A stretch of DNA of 64,000 nucleotides from UBA6016 sp041915365 (GTDB lineage Bacteria > Campylobacterota > Campylobacteria > Campylobacterales > UBA6016). A program made the translations under genes and the position numbers. Position 1 is the first letter of the stretch. Each line of letters starts with the position of its first letter. A model generated the notes under the pieces. It made no database searches. It had not been told where the DNA came from and saw only the letters and a program-made list of their open reading frames with translations. Shown here piece after piece: positions 1-8,013 of this stretch. The stretch spans positions 28,045 through 92,044 of the forward strand of contig JAYSBP010000009.1 of NCBI GenBank assembly GCA_041915365.1, read 5' to 3'.

Positions 1-376
1 TGTACTTTGCGCTGAAAACGTAGCTACTCAACTTGAAAAAAGGGTTGCCTTCAGAAGAGCGATGAAAAAAGTTATGCAGGCGGCTCTCAAATCGGGTGCT
101 AAGGGTATCAAAGTAATGGTAGCCGGAAGACTTGGCGGCGCTGAGATGGCTAGAACTGAGTGGTATCTTGAAGGAAGAGTTCCTCTTCATACTATTAGAG
201 CGAACATCGATTACGGTACTGCGGAAGCACATACTACTTACGGCATCATCGGCGTAAAAGTATGGATATTCAAAGGTGAAGTTCTTTCAAAAGGTAGAGG
301 TCAGGCGACAGAAGAGTCTACTGAGTCTGCGGAAGATACAAAACCTAGAAGAAGACCAGCAAGAAGAGGGCAATAA
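1..376 (+). CDS. rpsC: 30S ribosomal protein S3, C-terminal part (cut by window edge)
   Basis: The reading frame is open from base 2, ahead of the first ATG at 62, so this is the 3' part of a gene that begins outside the window. It carries the C-terminal S3 domain, recognisable by EKRVAFRRAM and MARTEWYLEGRVPLHTIRA, and the IDYGTAEAHTTYG segment. S3 sits at the mRNA entry of the 30S subunit. The last 25 residues form an acidic then Arg-rich tail (ending RRRPARRGQ), an extension typical of many bacterial S3 proteins. It is followed two bases later by rplP in the spc ribosomal operon. Confidence 0.97.
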   Translation, partial: VLCAENVATQLEKRVAFRRAMKKVMQAALKSGAKGIKVMVAGRLGGAEMARTEWYLEGRVPLHTIRANIDYGTAEAHTTYGIIGVKVWIFKGEVLSKGRGQATEESTESAEDTKPRRRPARRGQ

Positions 377-378
377 TT

Positions 379-804
379 ATGTTGATGCCAAAAAGAACTA
401 AATACAGAAAACAAATGAAAGGCAGAAACAGAGGTAAAACTTATGTTGGCTGCAACCTTTCATTCGGAACTATCGGTCTAAAAGCGGTAGAAGCCGGAAG
501 AATCAACTCTAGACAAATAGAAGCCGGAAGGATTGCTATTACTAGAAACGTAAAAAGAACGGGTAAACTTTGGATAAGAGTATTCCCTGACAAACCTCTT
601 ACTGCAAAACCACTAGAAACTAGGATGGGTAAAGGTAAAGGTAGCGTGGAAGAGTGGGTTATGAATATCCAACCGGGAAGAATCATTTATGAGATGACCG
701 GTGTTGAAGAGGGTCTTGCAAAAGAATCTCTAACAAGAGCTATGCACAAACTCCCTTTCAAGACGAAAATCGTGACAATAGAGAGTGAAAATGAAATATA
801 CTGA
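379..804 (+). CDS. rplP: 50S ribosomal protein L16
   Basis: The 141-residue product starts MLMPKRTKYRKQMKGRNRG, the usual L16 N terminus in Campylobacterota, which supports the ATG at 379 over the in-frame ATG at 385. L16 organises the A-site region of the 50S subunit. The Arg-rich region SRQIEAGRIAITRNVKR and the GKGKGSVEEWV loop are diagnostic. The end overlaps the start of rpmC, so translation is probably coupled. Confidence 0.97.
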   Translation: MLMPKRTKYRKQMKGRNRGKTYVGCNLSFGTIGLKAVEAGRINSRQIEAGRIAITRNVKRTGKLWIRVFPDKPLTAKPLETRMGKGKGSVEEWVMNIQPGRIIYEMTGVEEGLAKESLTRAMHKLPFKTKIVTIESENEIY

Positions 805-982
805 TATAAGCTCAAAATCGCTTGAAGAGCTAAAAGCGCTTTTGAAAGAGAAAAAAGTTTATCTGTTTGAGCTCAAAATGAAACTAAAAACTATGCAACT
901 AACTAATCCAAATGAGATTAGAGCGGCAAAAAAAGACATCGCTAAGATTCAGACTGCGATGAATGCGCAAGCTGCAGAGTAA
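791..982 (+). CDS. rpmC: 50S ribosomal protein L29
   Basis: A small helical protein near the exit of the ribosomal tunnel. Homologues begin MKYT, which matches the ATG at 791; a GTG two codons earlier at 785 is also in frame but would add residues not seen in the family. The KLKTMQLTNPNEIRAAKKDIAKI region is the conserved second helix. The start lies inside the end of rplP. Confidence 0.95.
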   Translation: MKYTDISSKSLEELKALLKEKKVYLFELKMKLKTMQLTNPNEIRAAKKDIAKIQTAMNAQAAE

Positions 983-992
983 GGAATAAGTT

Positions 993-1250
993 ATGAACAG
1001 CCATAAAAGAGAAATTCAAGGTACGGTAGTTAAGCAGTCTGGGGATAAAACTTATTCTATTCTTGTTGAGAGAAGAATGATGCACCCTAGATACCACAAA
1101 TTCGTGAAAAGACACAAAAAATATCTTATTCACGATGAAAACAATAGCCTAAAAGTAGGTGATTTTGTATCTGCTCTTGAGTGCAGACCGCTTTCTAAGA
1201 CAAAATCATTCAGACTTAACGCAGTTCTAAAAGCAGGAGCTGAAATATGA
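993..1250 (+). CDS. rpsQ: 30S ribosomal protein S17
   Basis: An 85-residue OB-fold protein that binds 16S rRNA early in assembly. GTVVKQSGDKTYSILVERRMMHPRYHKFVKRHKKYLIHDE is typical (read in parts: VKQSGDKT, HPRYHKFVKRHKKY). AAGGAATAAG precedes the ATG. The stop codon overlaps the rplN start (ATGA), indicating coupled translation. Confidence 0.96.
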   Translation: MNSHKREIQGTVVKQSGDKTYSILVERRMMHPRYHKFVKRHKKYLIHDENNSLKVGDFVSALECRPLSKTKSFRLNAVLKAGAEI

Positions 1251-1615
1251 TCCAAAGTTTTACAAGAATGAATGTCGCTGATAACAGCGGCGCAAAAGAA
1301 CTTATGTGTATCAAAGTTTTGGGCGGCTCAAAAAGAAGATATGCGACTGTCGGCGACGTCATCGTAGCTTCTGTTAAAAAAGCTATCCCTAACGGTAAAG
1401 TAAAAAAAGGTCAAGTTGTTAAATGTGTTGTTGTTAGAACTAAAAAGGAGCTTCAAAGAGAAAATGGAAGCCTTATTAGATTTGACGATAACGCAGCTGT
1501 TATTCTTGACAACAAAAGAGAGCCTGTAGGTACGAGGATTTTTGGACCGGTAGGCAGAGAAATCAGATATGCGAACTTTATGAAAATAGTTTCGCTTGCG
1601 CCGGAGGTTCTATAA
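1247..1615 (+). CDS. rplN: 50S ribosomal protein L14
   Basis: A 122-residue L14, full length for the family. It contacts 16S rRNA at an intersubunit bridge. The start MIQSFTRMNVADNSGAKEL and the GPVGREIR segment near the C terminus are conserved L14 features. Its ATG overlaps the rpsQ stop and its TAA overlaps the rplX ATG by one base, so it is translationally coupled on both sides. Confidence 0.97.
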   Translation: MIQSFTRMNVADNSGAKELMCIKVLGGSKRRYATVGDVIVASVKKAIPNGKVKKGQVVKCVVVRTKKELQRENGSLIRFDDNAAVILDNKREPVGTRIFGPVGREIRYANFMKIVSLAPEVL

Positions 1616-1848
1616 TGACTAAGCTAAAAATCAAAAAAGGCGACTTGGTAGAAATCATCGCCGGTGATGACAAAGGCAAAAAAGCTAAAGTTCTAGCGGT
1701 ATATCCAAAAACTTCACAAGTTGTTGTAGAGGGTTGCAAACTAGCTAAAAAAGCTGTTAAGCCAAGCGAACAAAATCAAAGCGGCGGTTTTCAAAACGTT
1801 GAAATGCCGATTCACGTATCTAACGTTCGTATAGCAGAAGGAGCGTAA
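1615..1848 (+). CDS. rplX: 50S ribosomal protein L24
   Basis: A 77-residue KOW-domain protein (KIKKGDLVEIIAGDDKGKKAKVL is the KOW segment, seen as VEIIAGDDKGK) that starts 50S assembly. It is shorter than the roughly 100-residue E. coli protein but similar to other Campylobacterota. The start codon shares a base with the rplN stop. Confidence 0.95.
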   Translation: MTKLKIKKGDLVEIIAGDDKGKKAKVLAVYPKTSQVVVEGCKLAKKAVKPSEQNQSGGFQNVEMPIHVSNVRIAEGA

Positions 1849-1851
1849 TAG

Positions 1852-2406
1852 ATGGCAACACTAAAAGATTATTATCTAAAAAACGTAAAAGAAAAGCTTG
1901 TTAGCGAATTTGAAATAAGCAATGCGATGCTTACCCCAAAACTTCAGAAGATTACTATATCTGTAGGTTGTGGTGAAGGCTCAAAAGACGCTAAGCTTCT
2001 TCAAAATATAGCTGATACTGTTTCTGCTATATCTGGACAAAAAGCGGTTATTACCGTTGCTAAAAAATCTGTCTCTGGTTTCAAACTTAGAGAGGGTATG
2101 AACGTAGGTGTTAAGGTAACTCTTAGAGGGGCAAATATGTATGACTTCCTTGAGAAGCTTATATCTCTTTCGCTTCCTAAAGTTAAAGACTTCAAAGGTC
2201 TTTCAAGAACTGGTTTTGACGGTAGAGGAAACTACAGCTTCGGTCTTTCCGAGCAGCTTATATTCCCTGAAGTCAAATACGACAATATCGTAAAAATTCA
2301 CGGAATGAACATTAGCATCTCTACAAGCACGGATAGCGATAAAATGGCTTTCAGACTTCTAGAGCTTATGGGAATTCCATTCGCAAAAGGAAGAGCAAAT
2401 GGCTAA
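1852..2406 (+). CDS. rplE: 50S ribosomal protein L5
   Basis: A 184-residue protein of the central protuberance that binds 5S rRNA. PKLQKITISVGCGEG and the conserved SGFKLREGMNVGVKVTLRG loop identify it. It begins three bases after rplX and its end overlaps the start of the S14 gene by eight bases. Confidence 0.97.
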   Translation: MATLKDYYLKNVKEKLVSEFEISNAMLTPKLQKITISVGCGEGSKDAKLLQNIADTVSAISGQKAVITVAKKSVSGFKLREGMNVGVKVTLRGANMYDFLEKLISLSLPKVKDFKGLSRTGFDGRGNYSFGLSEQLIFPEVKYDNIVKIHGMNISISTSTDSDKMAFRLLELMGIPFAKGRANG

Positions 2407-2584
2407 GAAGTCAATGATTGCAAAATGCGCTAGAGAGCCTAAATACAAAGTTAGAGCATACACAAGATGTTCTATTTGCGGCAGACCACACTCGGTTTAC
2501 AGAGACTTCGGTATCTGCAGAGTATGTCTAAGAAAAATGGGTAACGAGGGTCTAATCCCTGGCCTTAAAAAATCAAGCTGGTAG
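2399..2584 (+). CDS. rpsZ: 30S ribosomal protein S14 type Z (zinc-binding)
   Basis: At 61 residues this is the short S14 form. It keeps two Cys pairs (C-S-I-C-G-R and C-R-V-C-L-R) that form the zinc ribbon, so it is the C+ (zinc-dependent) version. No C- paralogue is in the window. The start overlaps the end of rplE. Confidence 0.96.
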   Translation: MAKKSMIAKCAREPKYKVRAYTRCSICGRPHSVYRDFGICRVCLRKMGNEGLIPGLKKSSW

Positions 2585-2594
2585 GAGGTAAAAC

Positions 2595-2987
2595 ATGAAT
2601 GACGTTATAGCTGACACGCTGACAAGAATCAGAAATGCCTCTATGAGAAGAATAGAAGTAACGCACGTAATGTACTCTAAAATCGTAGAGTCAGTTCTAA
2701 AAATTTTCCAAGAAAAAGGTTACATCGAAAGCTACAAAGTAGTTGAAGAGGGAACTAAGAAAAAAATCAATGTCGTCCTAAAATATAACCAAGGCGGCAA
2801 ACCGGTAATCAATGAAGTTAAAAGAATTTCTAAACCGGGAAGAAGGATCTATAAGCCTTGCGCTGAGATCAAAAAATTCAAAAATGGCTACGGAACAATC
2901 GTCGTATCTACGTCAAAAGGCGTTTTGGATAACGACAGCGCTCACAAAATGGGTGTTGGCGGCGAAGTTCTTTGCAGCATTTGGTGA
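2595..2987 (+). CDS. rpsH: 30S ribosomal protein S8
   Basis: A 130-residue rRNA-binding assembly protein. MNDVIADTLTRIRNAS at the start and STSKGVLDNDSAHKMGVGGE at the end are conserved S8 motifs. A good ribosome binding site (GTAGGAGG) stands eight bases upstream. In other bacteria S8 is the translational repressor of the spc operon; no repressor site was examined here. Confidence 0.97.
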   Translation: MNDVIADTLTRIRNASMRRIEVTHVMYSKIVESVLKIFQEKGYIESYKVVEEGTKKKINVVLKYNQGGKPVINEVKRISKPGRRIYKPCAEIKKFKNGYGTIVVSTSKGVLDNDSAHKMGVGGEVLCSIW

Positions 2988-2995
2988 GGTGATAT

Positions 2996-3532
2996 ATGTC
3001 AAGAGTTGGTAAAGAACCTATCGTACTTCCTAAGGGTATCGAAGCTAGCGTGTCAAACGGTGTAATTACCGTAAAAAGCGCTAAAGATACAAAAACGCTA
3101 GACACTATGGATAGAGTAAACATAGAAGTAGTAGACGGCAAAATAGTATTCACGCTAAAAGGTGAAACAAAACAAGATAGAGCGTTTTGGGGAACATACA
3201 GAGCGCTTACAAACAATATCGTTGTAGGCCTTGATAAAGGTTTTGAGAAGAAACTTGAAATCAATGGTGTTGGTTATAGAGCTGCCGTTAACGGCACTAA
3301 ACTTGAGATGGCTCTTGGTTACTCTCATCCTGTAATATTCGATATTCCAAAAGGGATAGAGATGGCTGTTGATAAAAACGTTATCAGCATCAAGGGTGCG
3401 GATAGACAACAAGTAGGTCAAGTTGCAGCAGTTATCAGAGAGTTTAGACCACCAGAGCCTTACAAAGGTAAGGGTGTTAAATACGTAGATGAAACGATCC
3501 GCAGAAAAGCGGGCAAGACATCTAAGAAATAA
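2996..3532 (+). CDS. rplF: 50S ribosomal protein L6
   Basis: A 178-residue duplicated-domain protein beside the sarcin-ricin loop. MSRVGKEPIVLPKGIE opens the protein and the C-terminal FRPPEPYKGKGVKYVDE motif is near-universal in bacterial L6. GAGGTG precedes the ATG, eight bases after rpsH. Confidence 0.97.
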   Translation: MSRVGKEPIVLPKGIEASVSNGVITVKSAKDTKTLDTMDRVNIEVVDGKIVFTLKGETKQDRAFWGTYRALTNNIVVGLDKGFEKKLEINGVGYRAAVNGTKLEMALGYSHPVIFDIPKGIEMAVDKNVISIKGADRQQVGQVAAVIREFRPPEPYKGKGVKYVDETIRRKAGKTSKK

Positions 3533-3541
3533 GGGTTGTCT

Positions 3542-3895
3542 ATGAGCAAAGCATTAAAACTCAAAACAAGAAGAAGAGAGAAGGCGAAACTAAGAATTAG
3601 AGCTACGCTTTCTGGTACGGAGCTTAGACCAAGAGTAACCGTATTTAAATCTAACAAATATTTTTACGCACAAGCTATTGACGATGTAAAAGGCGTTACA
3701 CTAGCTTATGCTGACGGTTCAAAACTTGGCGTTAAGCCAAATAGAGAAGGCGTTAAAGTTGTTGCTAAAACACTTGCAGACGCTTTAAAGGCCGCTAAAA
3801 AAGATAATATAGTATTTGATAGAAACGGCTACCTTTACCATGGCGTTATAGCGGCTTTCGCTGATGCGCTAAGAGAAAACGGAATTAGTTTTTAA
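3542..3895 (+). CDS. rplR: 50S ribosomal protein L18
   Basis: A 5S rRNA-binding protein of 117 residues. The ATG at 3542 is preferred to an in-frame TTG at 3536 because AAGGG lies at the right distance and the homologous proteins start at this Met. The C-terminal FDRNGYLYHGVIAAFADALREN is the family signature (visible as DRNGYLYHG). Confidence 0.96.
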   Translation: MSKALKLKTRRREKAKLRIRATLSGTELRPRVTVFKSNKYFYAQAIDDVKGVTLAYADGSKLGVKPNREGVKVVAKTLADALKAAKKDNIVFDRNGYLYHGVIAAFADALRENGISF

Positions 3896-3904
3896 GGGTT
3901 TATG

Positions 3905-4345
3905 ATGGAAATTAATAGAGAAGAATTTGAAGAAGTCGTCGTAAACATCGGCAGGGTAACAAAAGTTGTAAAGGGCGGTAGAAGATTTAGATTTAACGCC
4001 CTAATGGTAGTGGGTAACAAACAAGGGACTGTTGGATACGGATTCGGTAAAGCTAAAGAGGTGCCGGATGCTATTAAAAAAGCTGTTGAAGATGCGTTTA
4101 AAAACCTTGTAACTATCGACCTAAAAGGTACTACGATAGCTCACGACATCGAAGTAAAATACAATGCAAGTAAGATTATCCTAAAGCCTGCAAAAGAAGG
4201 TACTGGTGTTAAAGCCGGTGGTGCAGCTAGACCTGTTCTAGAGCTTGCAGGAATTAGAGATATTCTATCTAAGCAACTTGGTTCTACTAATCCGTCAAAC
4301 GTGGTTAGAGCTACTATCAAGGCGCTTACTGCTGTAAAGGAATAA
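3905..4345 (+). CDS. rpsE: 30S ribosomal protein S5
   Basis: A 146-residue protein with the double-stranded-RNA-binding fold, involved in decoding accuracy. INREEFEEVVVNIGRVTKV and GKAKEVPDAIKKAVEDA are conserved. Two ATGs are adjacent (3902, 3905); the second has the better distance from AGGG. In E. coli the L30 gene follows; here rplO follows after three bases, so L30 is absent, as known for Campylobacterota. Confidence 0.96.
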   Translation: MEINREEFEEVVVNIGRVTKVVKGGRRFRFNALMVVGNKQGTVGYGFGKAKEVPDAIKKAVEDAFKNLVTIDLKGTTIAHDIEVKYNASKIILKPAKEGTGVKAGGAARPVLELAGIRDILSKQLGSTNPSNVVRATIKALTAVKE

Positions 4346-4348
4346 AAA

Positions 4349-4756
4349 ATGGCACTTGAAAATTTAACCCCTGCGGTTGGCAGTACTCATAGAACAAAGA
4401 GAGTAGGTCGTGGTCAAGGTAGCGGTATGGGCAAGACTGCCACAAGAGGTGGCAAAGGTCAAACTGCGAGAAGTGGCTATACTGCAAAAAGAGGTTTTGA
4501 GGGTGGTCAGCAACCACTTCAAAGAAGACTTCCTAAAATAGGCTTTAACAGCAAAGTTGTTAAGCCATATATAATTAACGTAGATAGAGTAGAAGCTGTA
4601 GCGGCTCTTGCTGAAATCACAATGGATAGCATCAAAGGCGTTATGAGACTGCCTAACTACGTAGTAAAAGTTAAGCTGATTGGCACAAAAGCCAAAGAAC
4701 TTGCTTCAAAAATAAAAGATGAGGCAGTACTAAGCAGCGGCAAAGTCAATGGATAA
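4349..4756 (+). CDS. rplO: 50S ribosomal protein L15
   Basis: A 135-residue protein with the long Gly/Arg-rich N-terminal extension (GRGQGSGMGKTATRGGKGQ) that threads into 23S rRNA, then a globular end. It is slightly shorter than the E. coli protein. The last codons overlap the secY start, coupling L15 and SecY synthesis. Confidence 0.96.
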   Translation: MALENLTPAVGSTHRTKRVGRGQGSGMGKTATRGGKGQTARSGYTAKRGFEGGQQPLQRRLPKIGFNSKVVKPYIINVDRVEAVAALAEITMDSIKGVMRLPNYVVKVKLIGTKAKELASKIKDEAVLSSGKVNG

Positions 4757-6011
4757 AAGTTTAGTAAATAAAATTTTTATTACGCTTGGTTTTTTGCTGG
4801 CATATAGGATTTTAGCCTATGTGCCCGTGCCAGGTGTTAATATAGATGTCGTCAAAGAATTTTTTGATGCAAACTCGGCGAATGCCCTTGGTCTTTTCAA
4901 TATGTTTAGCGGTAACGCACTTGAAAGACTAAGCATTATCTCTCTCGGTATTATGCCTTACATCACCGCTTCAATTATCATGGAACTTCTTGCGGCAACC
5001 TTTCCAGAGCTCGGTAAAATGAAAAAAGAGCGCGATGGAATGGTTAAGTATATGCAGATAATCAGATATGCAACCATAGCTATCACACTTGTGCAAGCAG
5101 TTGGTGTATCTTTTGGCCTTCAAAGTCTAACAGGCAGGGCCGGCGAAAGTGCTATATCGATTGACCACTCTTTGTTTGTGGCTATCTCTGCTATATCAAT
5201 GCTTGCCGGAACCATGATGCTTATGTGGATAGGTGAGCAGATAACCCAAAGAGGTATCGGCAACGGCATAAGTCTAATAATCTTTGCAGGTATAGTTTCT
5301 GCAATACCTAAGGCTATTGGGCACACAGTATCGCTTGTAAATACAGGCGAAATGCACTTTTTGACTTTGGTTGCGATAGTAGTTCTTATTGTGGCTACTG
5401 TTGGCGCCGTCATTTATGTGGAGCTTGCAGAGAGAAGAATCCCGGTTTCTTATCAAAGAAAAACTCTTATGGCAAACCAACACAAGAGGATAATGAACTA
5501 CATCCCTATCAAGCTTAACCTAAGCGGTGTTATCCCCCCGATATTTGCATCCGCTATTTTGATGTTTCCGTCTACTGTTATGCAGGCGAGCTCAAATCCA
5601 TGGGTTATAGCTGTAAGAGATTTCATACATCCTCAAGGCTATGCGTTTAATGCTCTTACGTTCTTGTTTGTTGTATTTTTCGCCTATTTTTATGCGTCAA
5701 TCGCATTTAATTCAAAAGATATTTCTGAAAATCTAAAGAGACAAGGTGGCTTTATCCCCGGCGTAAGACCCGGTGAGCATTCCGCTGAGTTTCTAAATGA
5801 GATAGCAAGTAGGCTTACTTTGTTTGGTGCGCTATACCTTGGCGTTATTACTACGCTACCGTTTTTACTTGTCAAGATGATGGGTGTGCCATTTTATTTC
5901 GGCGGAACGGCTGTTTTGATTGTTGTTCAAGTTGCCCTTGATACGATGAGAAAAATAGAGGCACAGGTTTATACCGGAAAATATCAAACTCTAAGCGCCG
6001 TCGGACTCTAA
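4749..6011 (+). CDS. secY: Protein translocase subunit SecY
   Basis: The central channel of the Sec translocon in the inner membrane, 420 residues with ten predicted membrane helices. GVNIDVVKEFF, the LGIMPYITASIIMELL helix near the plug, and the cytoplasmic loops RRIPVSYQRK and GFIPGVRPGEHSAEFL are conserved SecY features that contact SecA or the ribosome. It closes the spc operon. No adk gene lies between secY and map, unlike many other bacteria. Confidence 0.98.
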   Translation: MDKSLVNKIFITLGFLLAYRILAYVPVPGVNIDVVKEFFDANSANALGLFNMFSGNALERLSIISLGIMPYITASIIMELLAATFPELGKMKKERDGMVKYMQIIRYATIAITLVQAVGVSFGLQSLTGRAGESAISIDHSLFVAISAISMLAGTMMLMWIGEQITQRGIGNGISLIIFAGIVSAIPKAIGHTVSLVNTGEMHFLTLVAIVVLIVATVGAVIYVELAERRIPVSYQRKTLMANQHKRIMNYIPIKLNLSGVIPPIFASAILMFPSTVMQASSNPWVIAVRDFIHPQGYAFNALTFLFVVFFAYFYASIAFNSKDISENLKRQGGFIPGVRPGEHSAEFLNEIASRLTLFGALYLGVITTLPFLLVKMMGVPFYFGGTAVLIVVQVALDTMRKIEAQVYTGKYQTLSAVGL

Positions 6012-6016
6012 TTTTT

Positions 6017-6772
6017 ATGGCAATTCATATAAGAAGCAAGAGCGAGATTGATGCTTTGAGAAAAGCAGGGAAGGTGGCCGCAGAGGCCATCGAACTTGCA
6101 AAGTCTCTCATAAAGCCAGGCGTATCTACAAAGTTTATTTCCGAAGAGACCGAGAAGTTTATAGTCTCAAAAGGTGCTAGAGCGTCATTTAAGGGATTGT
6201 ACAACTTTCCAGAGGCTATATGCATCTCGGTCAACGAGGTGATAATACATGGAATTCCAAATAACACTGTTTTAAAAGATGGTGATATAGTTGGGCTTGA
6301 CATAGGGACAGAAATTGATGGTTGGTACGGCGATACCGCCGTTACTGTTCCGGTGTCAAAAATTTCAGAAGATGACACGAGGCTTTTAGCTTGCGCCGAG
6401 GAATCTCTTGAGTTTGCTATATCCTCTGTCAAAGAGGGTATGAGGTTTAAAGAACTAAGCAAGCTCATCGAAGATTTTATAGAGGCAAAAGGCTATAAAC
6501 CTCTTAGGAATTTTTGCGGACACGGTATAGGAAGGAGCCCCCACGAAGAGCCATCCATCCTAAACTACGTAGAGGGTAACTCTTCTCAAGGTCCAAAAAT
6601 AAAAAATGGAATGGTTTTCTGCATAGAGCCGATGATTTGCCAGAAAAGTGGTAACTCAAAGGTACTTGAGGACAAGTGGAGCGTTGTATCGGTGGACGGA
6701 CTTCGGGGTAGCCATTTTGAGCATACCGTTGCTGTCATTAACGGCAGAGCCGAAGTTCTGTCAAAGATTTAG
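6017..6772 (+). CDS. map: Methionine aminopeptidase, type I
   Basis: Removes the initiator Met from nascent proteins in the cytoplasm. The dinuclear metal ligands are all visible: the two Asp in GLDIGTEIDGWYGDTA, the His in GHGIGRSPHEEP, and the Glu residues in FCIEPM and HFEHTVAV. At 251 residues it is the short type Ia form without a zinc-finger extension. It starts five bases after secY and is followed by infA, a common epsilon arrangement. Confidence 0.97.
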   Translation: MAIHIRSKSEIDALRKAGKVAAEAIELAKSLIKPGVSTKFISEETEKFIVSKGARASFKGLYNFPEAICISVNEVIIHGIPNNTVLKDGDIVGLDIGTEIDGWYGDTAVTVPVSKISEDDTRLLACAEESLEFAISSVKEGMRFKELSKLIEDFIEAKGYKPLRNFCGHGIGRSPHEEPSILNYVEGNSSQGPKIKNGMVFCIEPMICQKSGNSKVLEDKWSVVSVDGLRGSHFEHTVAVINGRAEVLSKI

Positions 6773-6781
6773 GGAGGAAAA

Positions 6782-7000
6782 ATGGCAAAAGACGATGTCA
6801 TTGAGATTGACGGTGTAGTCGTAGAGGCATTGCCTAATGCGACTTTTAGGGTGGAACTTGAGAATGGCCATATAATTCTTGGTCATATTGCCGGGAAAAT
6901 GAGGATGCACTACATCAAAATTTTGCCAGGCGATAAAGTGAAAGTCGAGCTCACGCCTTATAGTCTCGACAAAGGCAGAATCACTTTCAGGTATAAGTAA
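6782..7000 (+). CDS. infA: Translation initiation factor IF-1
   Basis: A 72-residue OB-fold protein that occupies the 30S A site during initiation. MAKDDVIEIDGVVVEALPN and GHIAGKMRMHYIKILPGD are near-invariant. GGGAGG precedes the ATG. It sits between map and rpmJ, as in many bacteria. Confidence 0.97.
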   Translation: MAKDDVIEIDGVVVEALPNATFRVELENGHIILGHIAGKMRMHYIKILPGDKVKVELTPYSLDKGRITFRYK

Positions 7001-7016
7001 GTTTTTACGTTAAACC

Positions 7017-7025
7017 TGCTAGAAT
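7017..7025 (+). promoter_or_regulatory. Candidate promoter for rpmJ-rpsM-rpsK-rpsD-rpoA-rplQ
   Basis: TGCTAGAAT matches an extended -10 element (TGn plus TAnAAT), with a T-rich stretch (AAGTTTTTA) about 15-20 bases upstream, a pattern like Campylobacter sigma-70 promoters that lack a clear -35. It lies in the only spacer (about 100 bases) between infA and rpmJ. Prediction by eye only. Confidence 0.45.
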
Positions 7026-7099
7026 TCGGTTCTTTTTTCCGTTTATAAGCTTTGAGAAGCCGATAACGTATAGGTTTTATTATATTAAGGAGCGTTTTT

Positions 7100-7213
7100 A
7101 TGAAAGTAGCACCGTCGGTTAAGAAGATGTGCGATAAATGTAAAGTCATTAAAAGAAAAAGCATTGTTCGCGTAATTTGCGAAAACCCAAAACACAAACA
7201 AAGACAAGGATAA
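7100..7213 (+). CDS. rpmJ: 50S ribosomal protein L36
   Basis: A 37-residue protein starting MKVAPSVKKMCDKCKVIKRK. Cys11, Cys14, Cys27 and His32 form the zinc site, so this is the zinc-binding C+ form. TAAGGAG is placed nine bases before the ATG. It stabilises the folding of 23S rRNA in the 50S subunit. It is followed four bases later by rpsM. Confidence 0.96.
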   Translation: MKVAPSVKKMCDKCKVIKRKSIVRVICENPKHKQRQG

Positions 7214-7217
7214 TTAT

Positions 7218-7586
7218 ATGGCAAGGATAGCGGGCGTTGACCTTCCTAAGAAAAAAAGACTTGAGTTTGCTCTAACTTATATCTATGGGATTGGACATGC
7301 AAAATCCCTTGAGATACTAGCAGCTACGGGCATCTCAATAGACAAAAGAGTTCACGAGCTTACAGAAGATGAAGCTGCGGCTCTTAGAAAAGAGATTCAA
7401 GAAAACTATATGGTTGAGGGTGACCTTAGAAAGAAAGTTTCTATGGACATTAAAGCTCTTATGGATCTTGGTAGCTTCAGAGGTCTAAGACATAGAAAAG
7501 GACTTCCAGTAAGAGGCCAAAGAACAAAAACTAATGCTAGAACTAGAAAAGGTAAGAGAAAAACCGTAGGTTCTAAGTCTAAGTAA
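7218..7586 (+). CDS. rpsM: 30S ribosomal protein S13
   Basis: A 122-residue 30S head protein that contacts the P-site tRNA and the 50S subunit. MARIAGVDLPKKKRLEFALTYIYGIG is typical (visible as ARIAGVDLP), and RGLRHRKGLPVRGQRTKTNARTRKG is the C-terminal rRNA-binding segment (read RGQRTKTNARTRKG). Confidence 0.97.
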   Translation: MARIAGVDLPKKKRLEFALTYIYGIGHAKSLEILAATGISIDKRVHELTEDEAAALRKEIQENYMVEGDLRKKVSMDIKALMDLGSFRGLRHRKGLPVRGQRTKTNARTRKGKRKTVGSKSK

Positions 7587-7610
7587 GGCGTAATTTAAAG
7601 GAAAGCAAAA

Positions 7611-8003
7611 ATGGCAGCAAAAAGAAAAGTAAAGAAAAAAGTAGTAAAGAAAAATATTGCTAGAGGCATCATACATATAGTAGCCTCTTTCAACAACACG
7701 CTTGTAACTGTAACAGACGAAATGGGTAATGCCATCTGTTGGTCAAGCGCGGGAAGCCTGGGCTTTAAAGGTAGCAAAAAAGCTACCCCTTTCGCCGCTC
7801 AACAAGCCGTAGAAGACGCTATAACTAAAGCCAAAGAACACGGTCTTAAAGAGCTCGGCATAAAAATCCAAGGGCCGGGTAACGGTAGAGAGATGGCTGT
7901 TAAAGCCGTAGGTGGTAGAAGTGATATTAGAGTAGTTTATCTAAAAGATGTTACTCCGCTTCCGCATAACGGATGCCGACCTCCAAAAAGAAGAAGAGTG
8001 TAA
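7611..8003 (+). CDS. rpsK: 30S ribosomal protein S11
   Basis: A 130-residue platform protein near the mRNA exit. GIIHIVASFNNTLVTVTDEMG and the C-terminal DVTPLPHNGCRPPKRRRV motif are conserved. The N terminus is Lys-rich (KRKVKKKVVKKN). AAAGGAAAGC stands before the ATG. Confidence 0.97.
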   Translation: MAAKRKVKKKVVKKNIARGIIHIVASFNNTLVTVTDEMGNAICWSSAGSLGFKGSKKATPFAAQQAVEDAITKAKEHGLKELGIKIQGPGNGREMAVKAVGGRSDIRVVYLKDVTPLPHNGCRPPKRRRV

Positions 8004-8013
8004 GGAATAGATT

